A stretch of 64,000 bases of DNA from assembly GCA_035308165.1 (NCBI GenBank), contig DATGHC010000087.1, positions 1 to 64,000 of the forward strand. The letters are read 5' to 3'. The notes under the pieces were generated by a model. The model did no database searches, was not told the origin of the DNA, and saw only the letters and a program-made list of their open reading frames with translations. Position 1 is the stretch's first letter. The number at the start of each line of letters is the position of its first letter. The position numbers were made by a program, and so were the translations under genes. The DNA comes from DASTCZ01 sp035308165 (GTDB lineage: Bacteria > Acidobacteriota > Terriglobia > Acidiferrales > UBA7541). Positions 1-9,296 of the stretch are shown here, in pieces.

Positions 1-1
1 G

Positions 2-472
2 CGCGAAAACCGCGCTCTGTTCTTGATTGATCTGGGGGTGCCGCGCAACATTGCGCCGGATGCGGGAAAACTTTATAACGTATATCTCTATAATGTAGAC
101 GATCTCTCTGAGATTGTGGAGCAGAACAAGCGTGCCCGCGCAGGGGAAGTTCCACGCGTTGAAGCCATTATCGAAGAGCACATCGGCAAGTTCCAAGCGT
201 GGCAGGCGGGCGTTGAGGTAACCGCGGTGCTGCGGGACCTGCGCGCAAAGCTGATGCAGCAGAGTGAATCGTTCCTGCGTGCCAAGCTTGCGAATGCAGA
301 AAATATTTCGGCGGCCGACCGTGAGAGAATCGAGAAGCTGGTGGGGGGCCTGCTGGAGCACCTGGTGGTGGAGCCGGTGGGCCGTTTGCGGAATGCAGCC
401 GAACTGCGGCAGAGGCTGAGCGATCTGGACGCCGTGCGCAGGTTATTCGGCCTGGATCAGGAGAAACCATGA
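2..472 (+). CDS. hemA: Glutamyl-tRNA reductase, C-terminal part (cut by window edge)
   Basis: First step of C5 heme synthesis: NADPH-dependent reduction of glutamyl-tRNA to glutamate-1-semialdehyde. Only the last ~156 codons are present; the frame is open from base 2. The visible part starts in the end of the NADPH-binding domain (LFLIDLGVPRNIAPDAG, matching the family's IDxAVPRDI block) and continues into the helical dimerisation domain (FQAWQAGVEVTAVLRDLR, then RLRNAAELRQRLSDLDAVRRLFGL). The stop overlaps the hemC start as ATGA, so the two are translationally coupled. The N-terminal catalytic cysteine region lies outside the window. Identification is firm from these blocks and the operon. 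Confidence 0.93.
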   Translation, partial: RENRALFLIDLGVPRNIAPDAGKLYNVYLYNVDDLSEIVEQNKRARAGEVPRVEAIIEEHIGKFQAWQAGVEVTAVLRDLRAKLMQQSESFLRAKLANAENISAADRERIEKLVGGLLEHLVVEPVGRLRNAAELRQRLSDLDAVRRLFGLDQEKP

Positions 473-1410
473 AGCCAGTGCGAATCGGATCCCGCGGGAG
501 CATGCTGGCGACATGGCAGGCGAAGCATATCGCCGAGCGATTCGCGGAAACCGGTGTGCCGACGGAAATCGTTTTTATTAAAACCTCCGGAGACCGGTTT
601 CAGCAAGCGGGGGTGAACCAGATTGGAGTGAAAGGAGTATTCATCAAGGAGCTTGAGGATGCGCTGCTGGACGGACGCGTGGATATCGCCGTACACAGCA
701 TGAAAGATGTGCCGACGGAAACACCGGAGGGGCTGACCATTGCGGCGATTTGCGAGAGGGAGGATCCTCGGGACTGCCTGATCGCCCGGGCGGCCAAGAA
801 CTTTGTGGACCTGCCGAGAGGCGCGCGCGTCGGGACGGGCAGTTTGCGGCGACAGGCGCAACTGCGCCATGCACGCCCGGACATCACTTTTGTGGAGTTG
901 CGCGGGAATGTGGATACGCGCCTTCAGAAACTCGATTGTGGTGAGTATGACGCCATCGTGCTGGCAAAGGCCGGGCTGGACCGGCTGGGATTGAGCGGGA
1001 GGATTACGGAGGTGTTTTCCCCAGGAATGTGCTTGCCCGCGGTAGGGCAGGGAGCGCTGGGGATTGAAACACGGACGGAATATGCGCCGGAAATCGCCGA
1101 GGCATTGAGGAAGTTCGATCATTTCGCGACACGAGTAGGGGTAACGGCGGAACGGGCACTGTTGCGCAAGCTGGAAGGCGGATGCCAGGTGCCGCTAGGG
1201 GCCTGGGGACAATATCAAAAAAATGAGCTGTTGCTGGAAGCCTGCATCGTTTCGGCGGACGGCAGAGAGTACATCCGGAAGCGCGCCAGTGGGAAAGCAG
1301 AGGAAGCGGAATCACTGGGACGCAGCCTGGGGTGGGAAATGATCGCGGCAGGAGCGGGGAAAATTCTGCAGCTGGTTGGGAGGACCGTTGCCGGGCAATC
1401 AGGGAACTGA
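469..1410 (+). CDS. hemC: Hydroxymethylbilane synthase (porphobilinogen deaminase)
   Basis: Polymerises four porphobilinogens into hydroxymethylbilane in the cytoplasm. The 313-residue product has the usual family length. Visible motifs are the N-terminal IGSRGSMLATWQA, FIKTSGDR, the substrate-binding VHSMKDVPTE, and GSLRRQAQL. LEGGCQVPLGA carries C239, the residue that anchors the dipyrromethane cofactor. It starts inside the hemA stop (ATGA overlap) and is followed by hemD, so it is part of a heme operon. Confidence 0.97.
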   Translation: MKPVRIGSRGSMLATWQAKHIAERFAETGVPTEIVFIKTSGDRFQQAGVNQIGVKGVFIKELEDALLDGRVDIAVHSMKDVPTETPEGLTIAAICEREDPRDCLIARAAKNFVDLPRGARVGTGSLRRQAQLRHARPDITFVELRGNVDTRLQKLDCGEYDAIVLAKAGLDRLGLSGRITEVFSPGMCLPAVGQGALGIETRTEYAPEIAEALRKFDHFATRVGVTAERALLRKLEGGCQVPLGAWGQYQKNELLLEACIVSADGREYIRKRASGKAEEAESLGRSLGWEMIAAGAGKILQLVGRTVAGQSGN

Positions 1411-1429
1411 AGCGACCAAGTCACCCAGG

Positions 1430-2227
1430 ATGCCGCTGGCGGGGCGGCGCATTGTGGTGACCCGCGCCGCGGAACAATCGCGCGCACTTACGGCCCAACT
1501 CACCGAATTGGGCGCGACGGTAATCTCGCTGCCCACGATCTCCTTCACGGAACCGCTCGACGCGGGGCCGCTAGATACCGCGATAGGCGGGATTTCAAAT
1601 TACGACTGGTTACTTTTCACCAGCGCGAACGCAGTGCGGTTTTTTGCCCAACGGTGCCGGGGATTAAACGTGGATCCCCACGCCCTGCAATCCGGAGCGA
1701 AGCCGCTGTTTGTCGCGGCAGTCGGTCCGGCCACTTCCGAAGCGGCCGCAGCGGCAGGGTTTCTGGTGGGGCACATGGCCGAGGAGTTTCAGGGGAAGGC
1801 GCTGGCGACGGAACTGGGGTCCGAACTCGCGGGGAAAAAAGTATTGTTGCCGCAAAGCGACCTGGCAGCCAGCGAATTGGCTGCCGAGCTGCGCGCGGGC
1901 GGGGCAGAGGTCACACAAGTGACGGCGTATCGCACGCTGGAAGCGGATACTGCGGCGCCGGAGTCGGTGGAAGCCGTGAGGCGAGGAGCGGTGGATGTGG
2001 TGTCGTTCTTCAGCGGGTCATCCTTTCAGGCGCTGGCGCACCGGATTGGCATGGAACCTTTGCAGCGCGTGGCGATTGCGGCGATTGGGCCGGTGACGGC
2101 TGGAGCGATTCGATCGGCGGGCCTGGCCGTGGCGATTGAGGCTCCGCAGGCGACTACGGCGGCGTTTGTAGCCGCGCTGGTGGAGTATTTTTCGGTGGGC
2201 GCGGGGCTTGCGGGGAAGAACGAGTAA
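1430..2227 (+). CDS. hemD: Uroporphyrinogen-III synthase
   Basis: Cyclises hydroxymethylbilane with inversion of ring D to uroporphyrinogen III. The protein starts MPLAGRRIVVTRAAEQ, the typical opening of HemD, and has the two-lobed HemD pattern (SLPTISFTEP, YDWLLFTSANAVRFF, VAAVGPATSEAA, VVSFFSGSSFQAL, IAAIGPVTAGAIRSAG). The frame is open upstream to a TTG at 1376, which would overlap hemC by 35 bases; the ATG at 1430 fits the family N-terminus better. HemD diverges fast between species, so assignment rests on these weak motifs plus its position directly after hemC. Confidence 0.92.
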   Translation: MPLAGRRIVVTRAAEQSRALTAQLTELGATVISLPTISFTEPLDAGPLDTAIGGISNYDWLLFTSANAVRFFAQRCRGLNVDPHALQSGAKPLFVAAVGPATSEAAAAAGFLVGHMAEEFQGKALATELGSELAGKKVLLPQSDLAASELAAELRAGGAEVTQVTAYRTLEADTAAPESVEAVRRGAVDVVSFFSGSSFQALAHRIGMEPLQRVAIAAIGPVTAGAIRSAGLAVAIEAPQATTAAFVAALVEYFSVGAGLAGKNE

Positions 2228-2309
2228 TGGAGAATTCGAACCCTCGAGAAAGCCGCCAGAGACCTACACACTCGGAAGCGTCAAAGAGGAATGAGGAGAT
2301 AGGATTCGA

Positions 2310-3290
2310 ATGAGTTTTCCAACCCATCGGCCCCGGCGGTTGCGCCGATCGGAGCTGCTGCGCGGGATGGTGCGCGAGACGCGAGTCTCAGCGCAGGGTC
2401 TGATCTATCCGCTGTTTGTTTGCCCGGGGAAAAATGTTCGCAAGGAAGTTGGCTCGATGCCCGGGGTTGCGCAGCAGTCGGTGGACAAGATCGTCGAGGA
2501 ATGCCGCGAGGTGGAGCAGTTGGGGATTTCCGCGGTGATTTTGTTTGGGCTGCCCTCGAAGAAAGACGAGCGCGGATCGGAAGCCGTTTCTAAAGATGGG
2601 GTGGTGCAGAAGGCGATCGAGGCAATTCGCAAGGCCAAGCTCAATCTGCTGGTGATTACCGATGTTTGTTTGTGCGAGTACGCCAGCCACGGGCACTGCG
2701 GAATCGTGAAGGGCGAAAAGGTGCTGAACGATCCGACCGTGAAGGTTCTGGCGCAGGAGGCGCTGTCGCACGCGCGGGCGGGTGCGGACATCATCGCGCC
2801 ATCGGACATGATGGACGGGCGCGTTGCGGCGATTCGGGGACTGCTGGACGGCAATGGATTTGAGGAAGTGGCGATCCTGTCTTACGCGGCGAAGTACTGC
2901 TCGGGGTTTTACGGGCCATTTCGCGAGGCGGCGGATTCGGCTCCACAATTTGGGGACCGGCGCGCGTATCAGATGGATCCAGGAAATGTAAGGGAAGCTC
3001 TGAAAGAAGTTGCGCTGGACTTGGAGGAAGGCGCCGATATGGTGATGGTGAAACCGGCGCTGGCGTATCTGGACGTGATTCGCGCGGTGAAGGAAAAATT
3101 CGATGTGCCTGTGGGCGCTTACAACGTGAGCGGAGAATACGCCATGGTGAAGGCGGCAGCGAAGAATGGATGGATAGACGAGCAGCGCGTGGTGATGGAG
3201 ATCATGACCGGGATTCAGCGCGCGGGGGCCAGCATGGTGCTGACGTATCATGCGAAGGATGTGGCGCGGTGGGTGAAGGGTGATTCCTAG
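2310..3290 (+). CDS. hemB: Porphobilinogen synthase (delta-aminolevulinic acid dehydratase)
   Basis: Condenses two 5-aminolevulinates to porphobilinogen. The 326-residue protein has the zinc-type metal site C120-x-C122 ... C130 (DVCLCEYASHGHC) and the two active-site lysines: K195 in YAAKYCSGFYGPFRE and the Schiff-base K248 in MVMVKPALAYLD. The allosteric-site segment before the C-terminus is also recognisable. The start ATG at 2310 follows an AGGAG-like stretch. It lies 82 bases after hemD in the heme operon. Confidence 0.97.
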   Translation: MSFPTHRPRRLRRSELLRGMVRETRVSAQGLIYPLFVCPGKNVRKEVGSMPGVAQQSVDKIVEECREVEQLGISAVILFGLPSKKDERGSEAVSKDGVVQKAIEAIRKAKLNLLVITDVCLCEYASHGHCGIVKGEKVLNDPTVKVLAQEALSHARAGADIIAPSDMMDGRVAAIRGLLDGNGFEEVAILSYAAKYCSGFYGPFREAADSAPQFGDRRAYQMDPGNVREALKEVALDLEEGADMVMVKPALAYLDVIRAVKEKFDVPVGAYNVSGEYAMVKAAAKNGWIDEQRVVMEIMTGIQRAGASMVLTYHAKDVARWVKGDS

Positions 3291-3447
3291 GCTGAGCCGT
3301 GGAGCGCGCGAAACAAATCAACTGTCTTCGCTGATGCCGGAGCTGAAGCCCCGGCCCCCTAGAAAGAATTCCTAATTTCGAGTTGACGCAAAGAAGTTTG
3401 CGCCTGTGGATGCGACCTGAGATCGTCAGACTAATAGGGGAGAAGTA

Positions 3448-4758
3448 GTGACAAAGGAACGACCACGATCGAAAGACATTTTTAGGCGCGCCGAGAAGCA
3501 TCTGGTTGGCGGAGTGAATAGCCCAGTGCGGGCGTTTCGCGCCGTGGGCGGTGCTCCCTTGGCGCTCGCCAAAGGCGCGGGAGCGCGGGTGTGGGACGCG
3601 GATGGGCATGCCTACATTGACTATGTTTGCTCCTGGGGTGCGCTGATATTGGGGCACGTGCATCCGGCGATTGCGGAGGCAGTCAGCGATCAGGCGCGGA
3701 AGGGGACGAGTTTCGGGGTCACCACAGAATTGGAAGTGGAATTGGCCGAGCGCATCAATCACGCGATGCCCAGCGTGGAAAAAATAAGATTTGTGAGCAG
3801 CGGGACGGAAGCGACCATGAGCGCGGCCCGGCTGGCGCGCGGATTTACGGGGCGCGAGCTGCTGCTGAAATTTGAAGGGTGCTATCACGGGCACGGGGAC
3901 AGTTTTTTATCCGAGGCGGGGTCCGGCCTGGCGACCTTTGGGATCGCGGGAAGCGCGGGAGTGCCTCAGGCGGTGGCGGCACTGACGGTGAATGTGCCGT
4001 ACAACGACATCAAAGCGGTGGAGAAAGCCTTCGCGACGCACAAGAAAAAAATTGCCGCCGTGATTGTAGAGCCGGTGGCGGCGAATATGGGAGTGGTGCC
4101 TCCCGCCAAACATTTTCTGGAGGATTTGCGGGAAATCACGCGGCGCGACGGCGCTCTGCTGATTTTCGACGAAGTGATTACCGGATTCCGGCTGGCGTGG
4201 GGAGGCGCGCAGTCGGTTTATCGAATCACCCCGGACATCACCACACTTGGAAAAATTATTGGCGGCGGGCTACCCGCGGCGGCATACGGAGGCAGGCGCG
4301 AAATCATGGACCGCCTGGCGCCGCTGGGAGACGTGTATCAGGCGGGGACACTTTCAGGGAACCCGCTAGCTATGCGCGCGGGGATTGAAACCCTGAAGCT
4401 GCTGGGCGCAAAGGGTTTTTACGAGCAATTGGATCAGCGCGCGGGGCGATTCGTGGCCAGCCTGAGGCGCGAACTGGCGGTGAGCGGAATAAAGGGTTGC
4501 GTGCAGAGTGCCGGGTCGCTGATGACGCTGTTCTTTGGGACGAAAGCGGTAACGAATTACGCGGAAGCGAAGAAGTCAGACACCGGGGAATTTGCGGCGT
4601 TTTTCAAGGCGATGCTGGGACACGGAGTGCTGCTGCCGCCGTCGCAATTTGAGGCGCTGTTTGTGTCAGCGGCGCATACGGATGCGGAGATTGATTCGAC
4701 ACTTACGGCGGCAAGGGAGAGTTTGCAGACGATGGGTGCGGCGGTGAGTGCAGATTAG
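3448..4758 (+). CDS. hemL: Glutamate-1-semialdehyde 2,1-aminomutase
   Basis: PLP enzyme that converts glutamate-1-semialdehyde to 5-aminolevulinate, the product step after HemA. At 436 residues it has the family length. Seen are the opening FRRAEKHLVGGVNSPVRAF, the cofactor region FEGCYHGHGDSFL, IFDEVITGFRLAWGGAQ, and the PLP lysine K269 in TTLGKIIGGGLPAAAYGG. The start is GTG at 3448, preceded by a good ribosome site (ggggagaa). The 157-base gap after hemB holds no clear terminator, so it is probably the last gene of the heme operon. Confidence 0.97.
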   Translation: MTKERPRSKDIFRRAEKHLVGGVNSPVRAFRAVGGAPLALAKGAGARVWDADGHAYIDYVCSWGALILGHVHPAIAEAVSDQARKGTSFGVTTELEVELAERINHAMPSVEKIRFVSSGTEATMSAARLARGFTGRELLLKFEGCYHGHGDSFLSEAGSGLATFGIAGSAGVPQAVAALTVNVPYNDIKAVEKAFATHKKKIAAVIVEPVAANMGVVPPAKHFLEDLREITRRDGALLIFDEVITGFRLAWGGAQSVYRITPDITTLGKIIGGGLPAAAYGGRREIMDRLAPLGDVYQAGTLSGNPLAMRAGIETLKLLGAKGFYEQLDQRAGRFVASLRRELAVSGIKGCVQSAGSLMTLFFGTKAVTNYAEAKKSDTGEFAAFFKAMLGHGVLLPPSQFEALFVSAAHTDAEIDSTLTAARESLQTMGAAVSAD

Positions 4759-4951
4759 GCCATCAATTACTTCAGTGGCTTAAGCCCCGAGTTTTCCGCT
4801 GGACTCTTTGCCAGAGATGAAACTCCGACGCACTGAATGTCGCCAAGACACGCGCTTGATTGAAATCCAGTCGAGGAATCCGGGTACCTTGCATTAAAGT
4901 TCCCATTGTGTTTACATCCGCGCGCTGCCGTGCGGTGGCCCGGAGGTTCGC

Positions 4952-5818
4952 GTGGACCTTGGCGACGCAGGACCGATTTCCTTCAGCCAAATCCTGGACA
5001 GAATGTTCGCTGTTTACCGCAGATATTTTTTCCTGCTCATCGGCGTGGCGGGCTTGCCCTATCTAATCCTTGCGGCGATTGGCCTGATCTTCGTGGTGGC
5101 CAGCGGCATGTTGGGAACACTAGCGACCCCGGCGCCCGCCGCGGCACGTGTGCCGATGGCATTCTACGCGACGATGTTTCTCGGACTGATAATCCTGGTA
5201 TGGGGGATTTTCCTCGTTGGAGCATCGCTGGCATGGGTGGCAACCTCGGCCGCCGTCTGGGATCTTCAGATGGGGAAGAGACCGACGATCCGGAGCACAT
5301 ACAGATTGGCATTGCGGAGACTGGGGACAATCGTGGTGGCGGGATTTCTGGCGATATTGGCTATGATGGCGGGATTTATCCTGCTAATCATTCCAGGAAT
5401 CATTGTGTGGCTCTCGATTTCGCTGAGCGGGGCAATCTTAGCAGCCGAGGAAACCGGTCCGGTGGAGACATTGAAAAGGAGCTGGCGATTAACGGAAGGA
5501 TACCGCTGGAAGATATTTGTGACGATTTTTTTGTGCGGAATCATTTCGATGGCGTTCGGGTACATGTTTCAGATTCCGGCCCTACTTCTTATGGCATTTG
5601 TTTCGAATTCAGGCGGGCCCCCGGCTTGGGCGATTGCCATTTATATTCTGGCATACCTAGTGGGATGGGTGCTGCCGGCGCCGCTGCTCGCCATTGCGCT
5701 CAGCTTGATTTACTATGACTCGCGCGTGCGTAAGGAAGGATTCGACTTGCAGAGGATGCTGGACACTCTTCCGTCGGCGGCAGGAGCCGCTGCGCCGCAA
5801 ACACCCGCAGTCAGTTGA
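4952..5818 (+). CDS. Polytopic membrane protein, GPDPase_memb/DUF7847-like (first of two)
   Basis: A 288-residue integral membrane protein of unknown function. It opens with a short cytoplasmic segment (ISFSQILDRMFAVYRRY), then about six hydrophobic segments, with the recurring family block ETLKRSWRLTEGYRWKIF near residue 175 that I associate with the glycerophosphodiester phosphodiesterase membrane domain and DUF7847-type proteins. It ends IYYDSRVRKEGFDLQRML. The same start block (SEILDRTFTLYRNN) and end block (IYYDVRIRKEAFDLEAMM) occur in the next gene, so the two are a tandem duplication. The start is GTG at 4952; ATG codons are absent nearby. Its role is unknown; it heads a cluster of MoxR/DUF58-type genes. 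Confidence 0.75.
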   Translation: MDLGDAGPISFSQILDRMFAVYRRYFFLLIGVAGLPYLILAAIGLIFVVASGMLGTLATPAPAAARVPMAFYATMFLGLIILVWGIFLVGASLAWVATSAAVWDLQMGKRPTIRSTYRLALRRLGTIVVAGFLAILAMMAGFILLIIPGIIVWLSISLSGAILAAEETGPVETLKRSWRLTEGYRWKIFVTIFLCGIISMAFGYMFQIPALLLMAFVSNSGGPPAWAIAIYILAYLVGWVLPAPLLAIALSLIYYDSRVRKEGFDLQRMLDTLPSAAGAAAPQTPAVS

Positions 5819-5839
5819 GGACCGAAGAGCGAAGCGAGA

Positions 5840-6868
5840 ATGGACACTGCACCACAGGTGACGGCGGAACTGAAGCCGATGAGTTTGTCGGAGATTCTGG
5901 ACCGGACGTTCACGCTCTATCGCAATAATTTCTGGCTCTTCTGCGGGCTGATGGCCCTGCCGGAAGTGGCCAATGCGCTGATCTCGATTATTTATTTTGC
6001 GACCGTGGGGAGCAAGATGATGATCGCGCCGCGGCCGAATCCACAAAACCCGTTCGAGGCGCTGGCGGGAATGCAGTCGGCGCTTGGGGGAGCATTGGTG
6101 CTCCTATTTTTTCATGCGATTTTTTATTCGACGGCGCTGGGCGCGGTGACGTTGGCCGTGTCGGAGATTTACCTGGGGCGCACTACATCGATACGCGCGT
6201 CGTACAGTTCGGTGATAAGGAGAATGCCCGGACTATTTGGGCTGATCCTGGTGCTGCTGATGCTGCTTTTTGTATTTGTATTTGCAGGAGTGATTGCCGG
6301 GCTGATCCCGGCGGCGGTGCTTGCCGGAGCGTTGACGGCGGTGAGTTCGCGAGCGGGGGCCCCCGGAGTATTGGTGGGCGTGCTGGTCGTCGTCTTGGTC
6401 TTGGTATTAATGCTTTCAGGAGTGGTCCTGGGGATTTGGCTGATGATGAGGTTCGCGGTGTCCATTCCAGCGTTCATGCTGGAACGGTTGGGCGTGTTTG
6501 ATTCGATGGGGCGGAGCGGATCGCTGACCAAGGGTTTTCGCTGGCGGATATTTGTGTCCGTGGTCGTAATGTATGTGGTCGTGTATGCGGTGCAACTGCT
6601 GTTCGGCATGCCGTTCGTGGTGATGACCATGGCGCGGGTAGGGAAGGGCGTGCTGCCGCTGTGGCTGCAAGCGGGGACGGCGGTTTCCGCCGCGGTGGCG
6701 GGGACGCTGGCCGGGCCGCTGTTGATGATTACGATTGCGCTGATTTATTACGATGTGCGCATCCGCAAAGAAGCGTTTGACTTGGAAGCCATGATGGGCG
6801 CGCTGGGGAGTTTGGCGCCGCAGCCGGGATATGCCGGCGGGGCGCCACCGCCGAATCTGGGCGGGTAG
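5840..6868 (+). CDS. Polytopic membrane protein, GPDPase_memb/DUF7847-like (second of two)
   Basis: Paralogue of the preceding gene, 342 residues, 21 bases downstream. Shared blocks are LSEILDRTFTLYRNNFW at the N-terminus, SGSLTKGFRWRIFVSVVVM in the middle and IYYDVRIRKEAFDLEAMMG at the end. It differs by a longer central hydrophobic stretch (VLLMLLFVFVFAGVIAGLI and VLVVVLVLVLMLSGVVLGI) and a glycine/proline-rich C-terminal tail. It probably has six or more membrane segments. Function is not known; tight spacing suggests co-expression and perhaps a heteromeric complex with its neighbour. Confidence 0.75.
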   Translation: MDTAPQVTAELKPMSLSEILDRTFTLYRNNFWLFCGLMALPEVANALISIIYFATVGSKMMIAPRPNPQNPFEALAGMQSALGGALVLLFFHAIFYSTALGAVTLAVSEIYLGRTTSIRASYSSVIRRMPGLFGLILVLLMLLFVFVFAGVIAGLIPAAVLAGALTAVSSRAGAPGVLVGVLVVVLVLVLMLSGVVLGIWLMMRFAVSIPAFMLERLGVFDSMGRSGSLTKGFRWRIFVSVVVMYVVVYAVQLLFGMPFVVMTMARVGKGVLPLWLQAGTAVSAAVAGTLAGPLLMITIALIYYDVRIRKEAFDLEAMMGALGSLAPQPGYAGGAPPPNLGG

Positions 6869-6900
6869 AGGGGCTGGGGAGAGATCTGAGATTGTCCCGA

Positions 6901-7998
6901 ATGCGAAGGACGGTTTGTGGACGCTGGCTGATTGCGGCGTTGGGCCTGATGGTGATTTGTGGGCCGCTGAGTGTTCGCGCTGGCGCCGCGGATTCTGCTA
7001 ATTCAACTGCAATTACTCCTGATTCTCCGAAGGCAATCATTTCGCTCCCCAATTATGAGGCTGAGCTCGACCGGATTGCTTTGAATGTGTCGGTGCTGAA
7101 GGATCATCCGGAGAGGATTGGCGCGCTGCGGAATTCTCTGCCCAGCGGATGGACGGTTCAGTCGGGCGACCAGGAATTTGAGACTTCCACTACGTGGCTG
7201 ACCGATGCGCTTAAAGATTTCGAGAAAAAGAGTCCCATAGAGCGCAAAGAGCTCTGTGAATCCGCGGTGAGACGCCTTCTGGCCATCAGGGCTGAGGCGG
7301 AAAATATTAGGACGGCTCAGGCTGGGCCGGATATGGCCGACAGCAGCGCGCGTCTGCAGAAAATCCTCAGCGCGCGCGAATTCCGCCAGGTGCATGAGCA
7401 GTCGTGGCTGAGCCAGCTGTGGGACCAGGTGCAGAGGTGGATCGACTGGGTGCTGGAACGCACACTCGGACGCTTGCTTGGTGAAGGGCCACTTCGGACC
7501 ACGCTTCTATACGCCATGATCGCCGCCGTATTTTTGTTTGTGGCCGTTTGGATTGTGAGGAGCCTGCGGAGTCTGGCGCGCACCGAAACTTTCCGAGTGG
7601 ACGCCGTGTTTCCGCCGGGGAAACACTGGCGCGATTGGGCGCGCGAGTCGCTCACAGCGGCGGGCACCGGGGATTATCGTGTTGCGCTTCACGCGGCTTA
7701 TTGGGCGGGAGTTTACAGGCTGGCGGAAGTTGGTGCGTGGCAGCTCGACCGAGCGCGCACACCGCGTGAATATCTCCGTCTGGTGAATCAGCCCGCTGCG
7801 GGGGCAGGCGATACGCGCAGCCCGGCGGCGAAAGCGAAGCCAGAAGGCGCCGCAGCTCTGGCCGCGCTCACACGCAGCATGGAAGCTTCGTGGTATGGAT
7901 ATTTGCCCGCGACGCAGCAAGATTTTGATGTGGCCGTGAATCACCTGGAGACGCTCGGATGCCGGTTGCGCTCGACCGCTCAGACCGCAAACTCCTGA
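6901..7998 (+). CDS. DUF4129 domain membrane protein of a MoxR/DUF58 cluster
   Basis: The product has an N-terminal signal/anchor (RWLIAALGLMVICGPLSVRAGA), a helical extracytoplasmic stretch to about residue 180, one membrane helix (LLYAMIAAVFLFVAVWIV) and a cytoplasmic C-terminal DUF4129 domain (LAEVGAWQLDRARTPREYLRL; TRSMEASWYGYLPATQQDF). DUF4129 proteins usually accompany DUF4350, MoxR and DUF58 genes, as here; the set is thought to act in envelope-linked assembly or chaperoning, but the precise job is unknown. A TTG nine bases upstream (6892) is an alternative start; ATG 6901 gives a cleaner signal sequence. Its end overlaps the next gene by 40 bases. Confidence 0.85.
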   Translation: MRRTVCGRWLIAALGLMVICGPLSVRAGAADSANSTAITPDSPKAIISLPNYEAELDRIALNVSVLKDHPERIGALRNSLPSGWTVQSGDQEFETSTTWLTDALKDFEKKSPIERKELCESAVRRLLAIRAEAENIRTAQAGPDMADSSARLQKILSAREFRQVHEQSWLSQLWDQVQRWIDWVLERTLGRLLGEGPLRTTLLYAMIAAVFLFVAVWIVRSLRSLARTETFRVDAVFPPGKHWRDWARESLTAAGTGDYRVALHAAYWAGVYRLAEVGAWQLDRARTPREYLRLVNQPAAGAGDTRSPAAKAKPEGAAALAALTRSMEASWYGYLPATQQDFDVAVNHLETLGCRLRSTAQTANS

Positions 7999-9296
7999 TT
8001 GCCGCGATAGCGCTGATGCTGGTACTTGTTGCGACCAGCGCGGTGCTCGCGCCTCCGGAGCCTGCTCCGGCCCCAGTGGCCTCCAGTTTTTCGCCCGGGC
8101 CAACGGGAGCCAAGGCCGCCTACCTGTTGCTGGGAGAGCTGGGCTACAGGGTGGAACGGTGGAGTCAGCCGCTTTCAGAGTTGCCGCTGTCTGAGGGCGT
8201 GATTCCTTTGACCATCCATGACATTGGAAAATCATCCGGCAACAATCCGCAGGGTCCGCCCGCAGAGAACCAGTGTCAGACGCCTGCAACCGCTTCCGAG
8301 TATCCCGTCACATTAGTGCTCGCGGACCCCGGCACTGGAGGGATGGGAGATGAAGACCTGGATCAGCTTGAGTCATTCGTGCGGCACGGAGGCCGCGTGC
8401 TGTTGACGGGGGCCACAGGCGCGGAGATATTGAGTTCCAAAGAATTGGCGTTGACGAAGCTCTTTGACGCGGTGACGAGTCAGTATCACGCCGTGGCGGT
8501 CAGCCCGATTACTCAAGGAGCGCCAGTGATCACCATGGCTGCGACGATTCGGTGGAATCAATCGCAGCCGAAAAAAGCCGAGCGCTGGCACCTGATTTCA
8601 TCTTGTTCGGTGCCTTTGTATGGTGAAGGATCAAATATCGTTGCAATTTCATACGGACTCGGGAGGGGACAAGTGATCTGGTGGGCCAGCTCGATGCCGC
8701 TCACCAACATGGGGATCGAACAGACTGGGAATTTGAGGCTTCTGCTAAATTCGTTGGGGCCTGCGAATGGGACTCGCGTCTTGTGGGACGAGTACTACCA
8801 TGGCGAGCGCCGCACGCTGACCAGTTATTTGGCGGGAACTCCGGCGGCGTGGATGCTGCTCCAGGCAGGCATTATTTACTTTTTGCTTTTGCTTGCTTAT
8901 GGGCGGCGCACCGGGCCTCTGCGAAAGGCGACGGTGGAATCGAGACTGTCTCCGCTCGAATTTGTAGAGACTTTGGGCGCGCTTTACCAGAGCGCGGGCG
9001 CGGCCTCGTCCGCGGTTGAAACGGTGTGGCAGAGATTCAGATATCTGGTGGGCACGCGGCTGGGGTTGCCGGCCTCCGCTTCGGTGAAACAAATGTTTGA
9101 ATCGGCGCGAGACCGATTGGGCTGGAGCGAGCCGGGACTTTATGAGGCATTGCAACGAGCGGAGCGCGCCTCGAAGTCCACGGGGCTTTCCGATAAGGAA
9201 GCATTGCAAATTGTGGAGTCGCTGGAACATTACGCAGGACTTTTGGAACTGAATCGTGGTGCAAGTGAGGAGAAAAGGACATGGCGGACCAGGTAG
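7959..9296 (+). CDS. DUF4350 domain membrane protein
   Basis: A 445-residue protein with an N-terminal membrane helix (LLIAAIALMLVLVATSAVL), then a large extracytoplasmic DUF4350 domain with the typical opening (FSPGPTGAKAAYLLLGELGYRVERW; ESFVRHGGRVLLTG), a second membrane helix near residue 300 (AWMLLQAGIIYFLLLLAYG) and a helical cytoplasmic tail. The standard partner of DUF4129, MoxR and DUF58 proteins. It overlaps the upstream gene by 40 bases and the moxR gene by 16, indicating translational coupling. Biochemical function of the family is not established. Confidence 0.88.
   Translation: MPVALDRSDRKLLIAAIALMLVLVATSAVLAPPEPAPAPVASSFSPGPTGAKAAYLLLGELGYRVERWSQPLSELPLSEGVIPLTIHDIGKSSGNNPQGPPAENQCQTPATASEYPVTLVLADPGTGGMGDEDLDQLESFVRHGGRVLLTGATGAEILSSKELALTKLFDAVTSQYHAVAVSPITQGAPVITMAATIRWNQSQPKKAERWHLISSCSVPLYGEGSNIVAISYGLGRGQVIWWASSMPLTNMGIEQTGNLRLLLNSLGPANGTRVLWDEYYHGERRTLTSYLAGTPAAWMLLQAGIIYFLLLLAYGRRTGPLRKATVESRLSPLEFVETLGALYQSAGAASSAVETVWQRFRYLVGTRLGLPASASVKQMFESARDRLGWSEPGLYEALQRAERASKSTGLSDKEALQIVESLEHYAGLLELNRGASEEKRTWRTR

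Noticed and set aside
2388..3251. Long minus-strand open frame opposite hemB
   Set aside because: Shadow of the hemB codon pattern; its translation is His/Arg-rich without a domain.
3361..3411. TTGACG box upstream of hemL
   Set aside because: No matching -10 box at a suitable distance.
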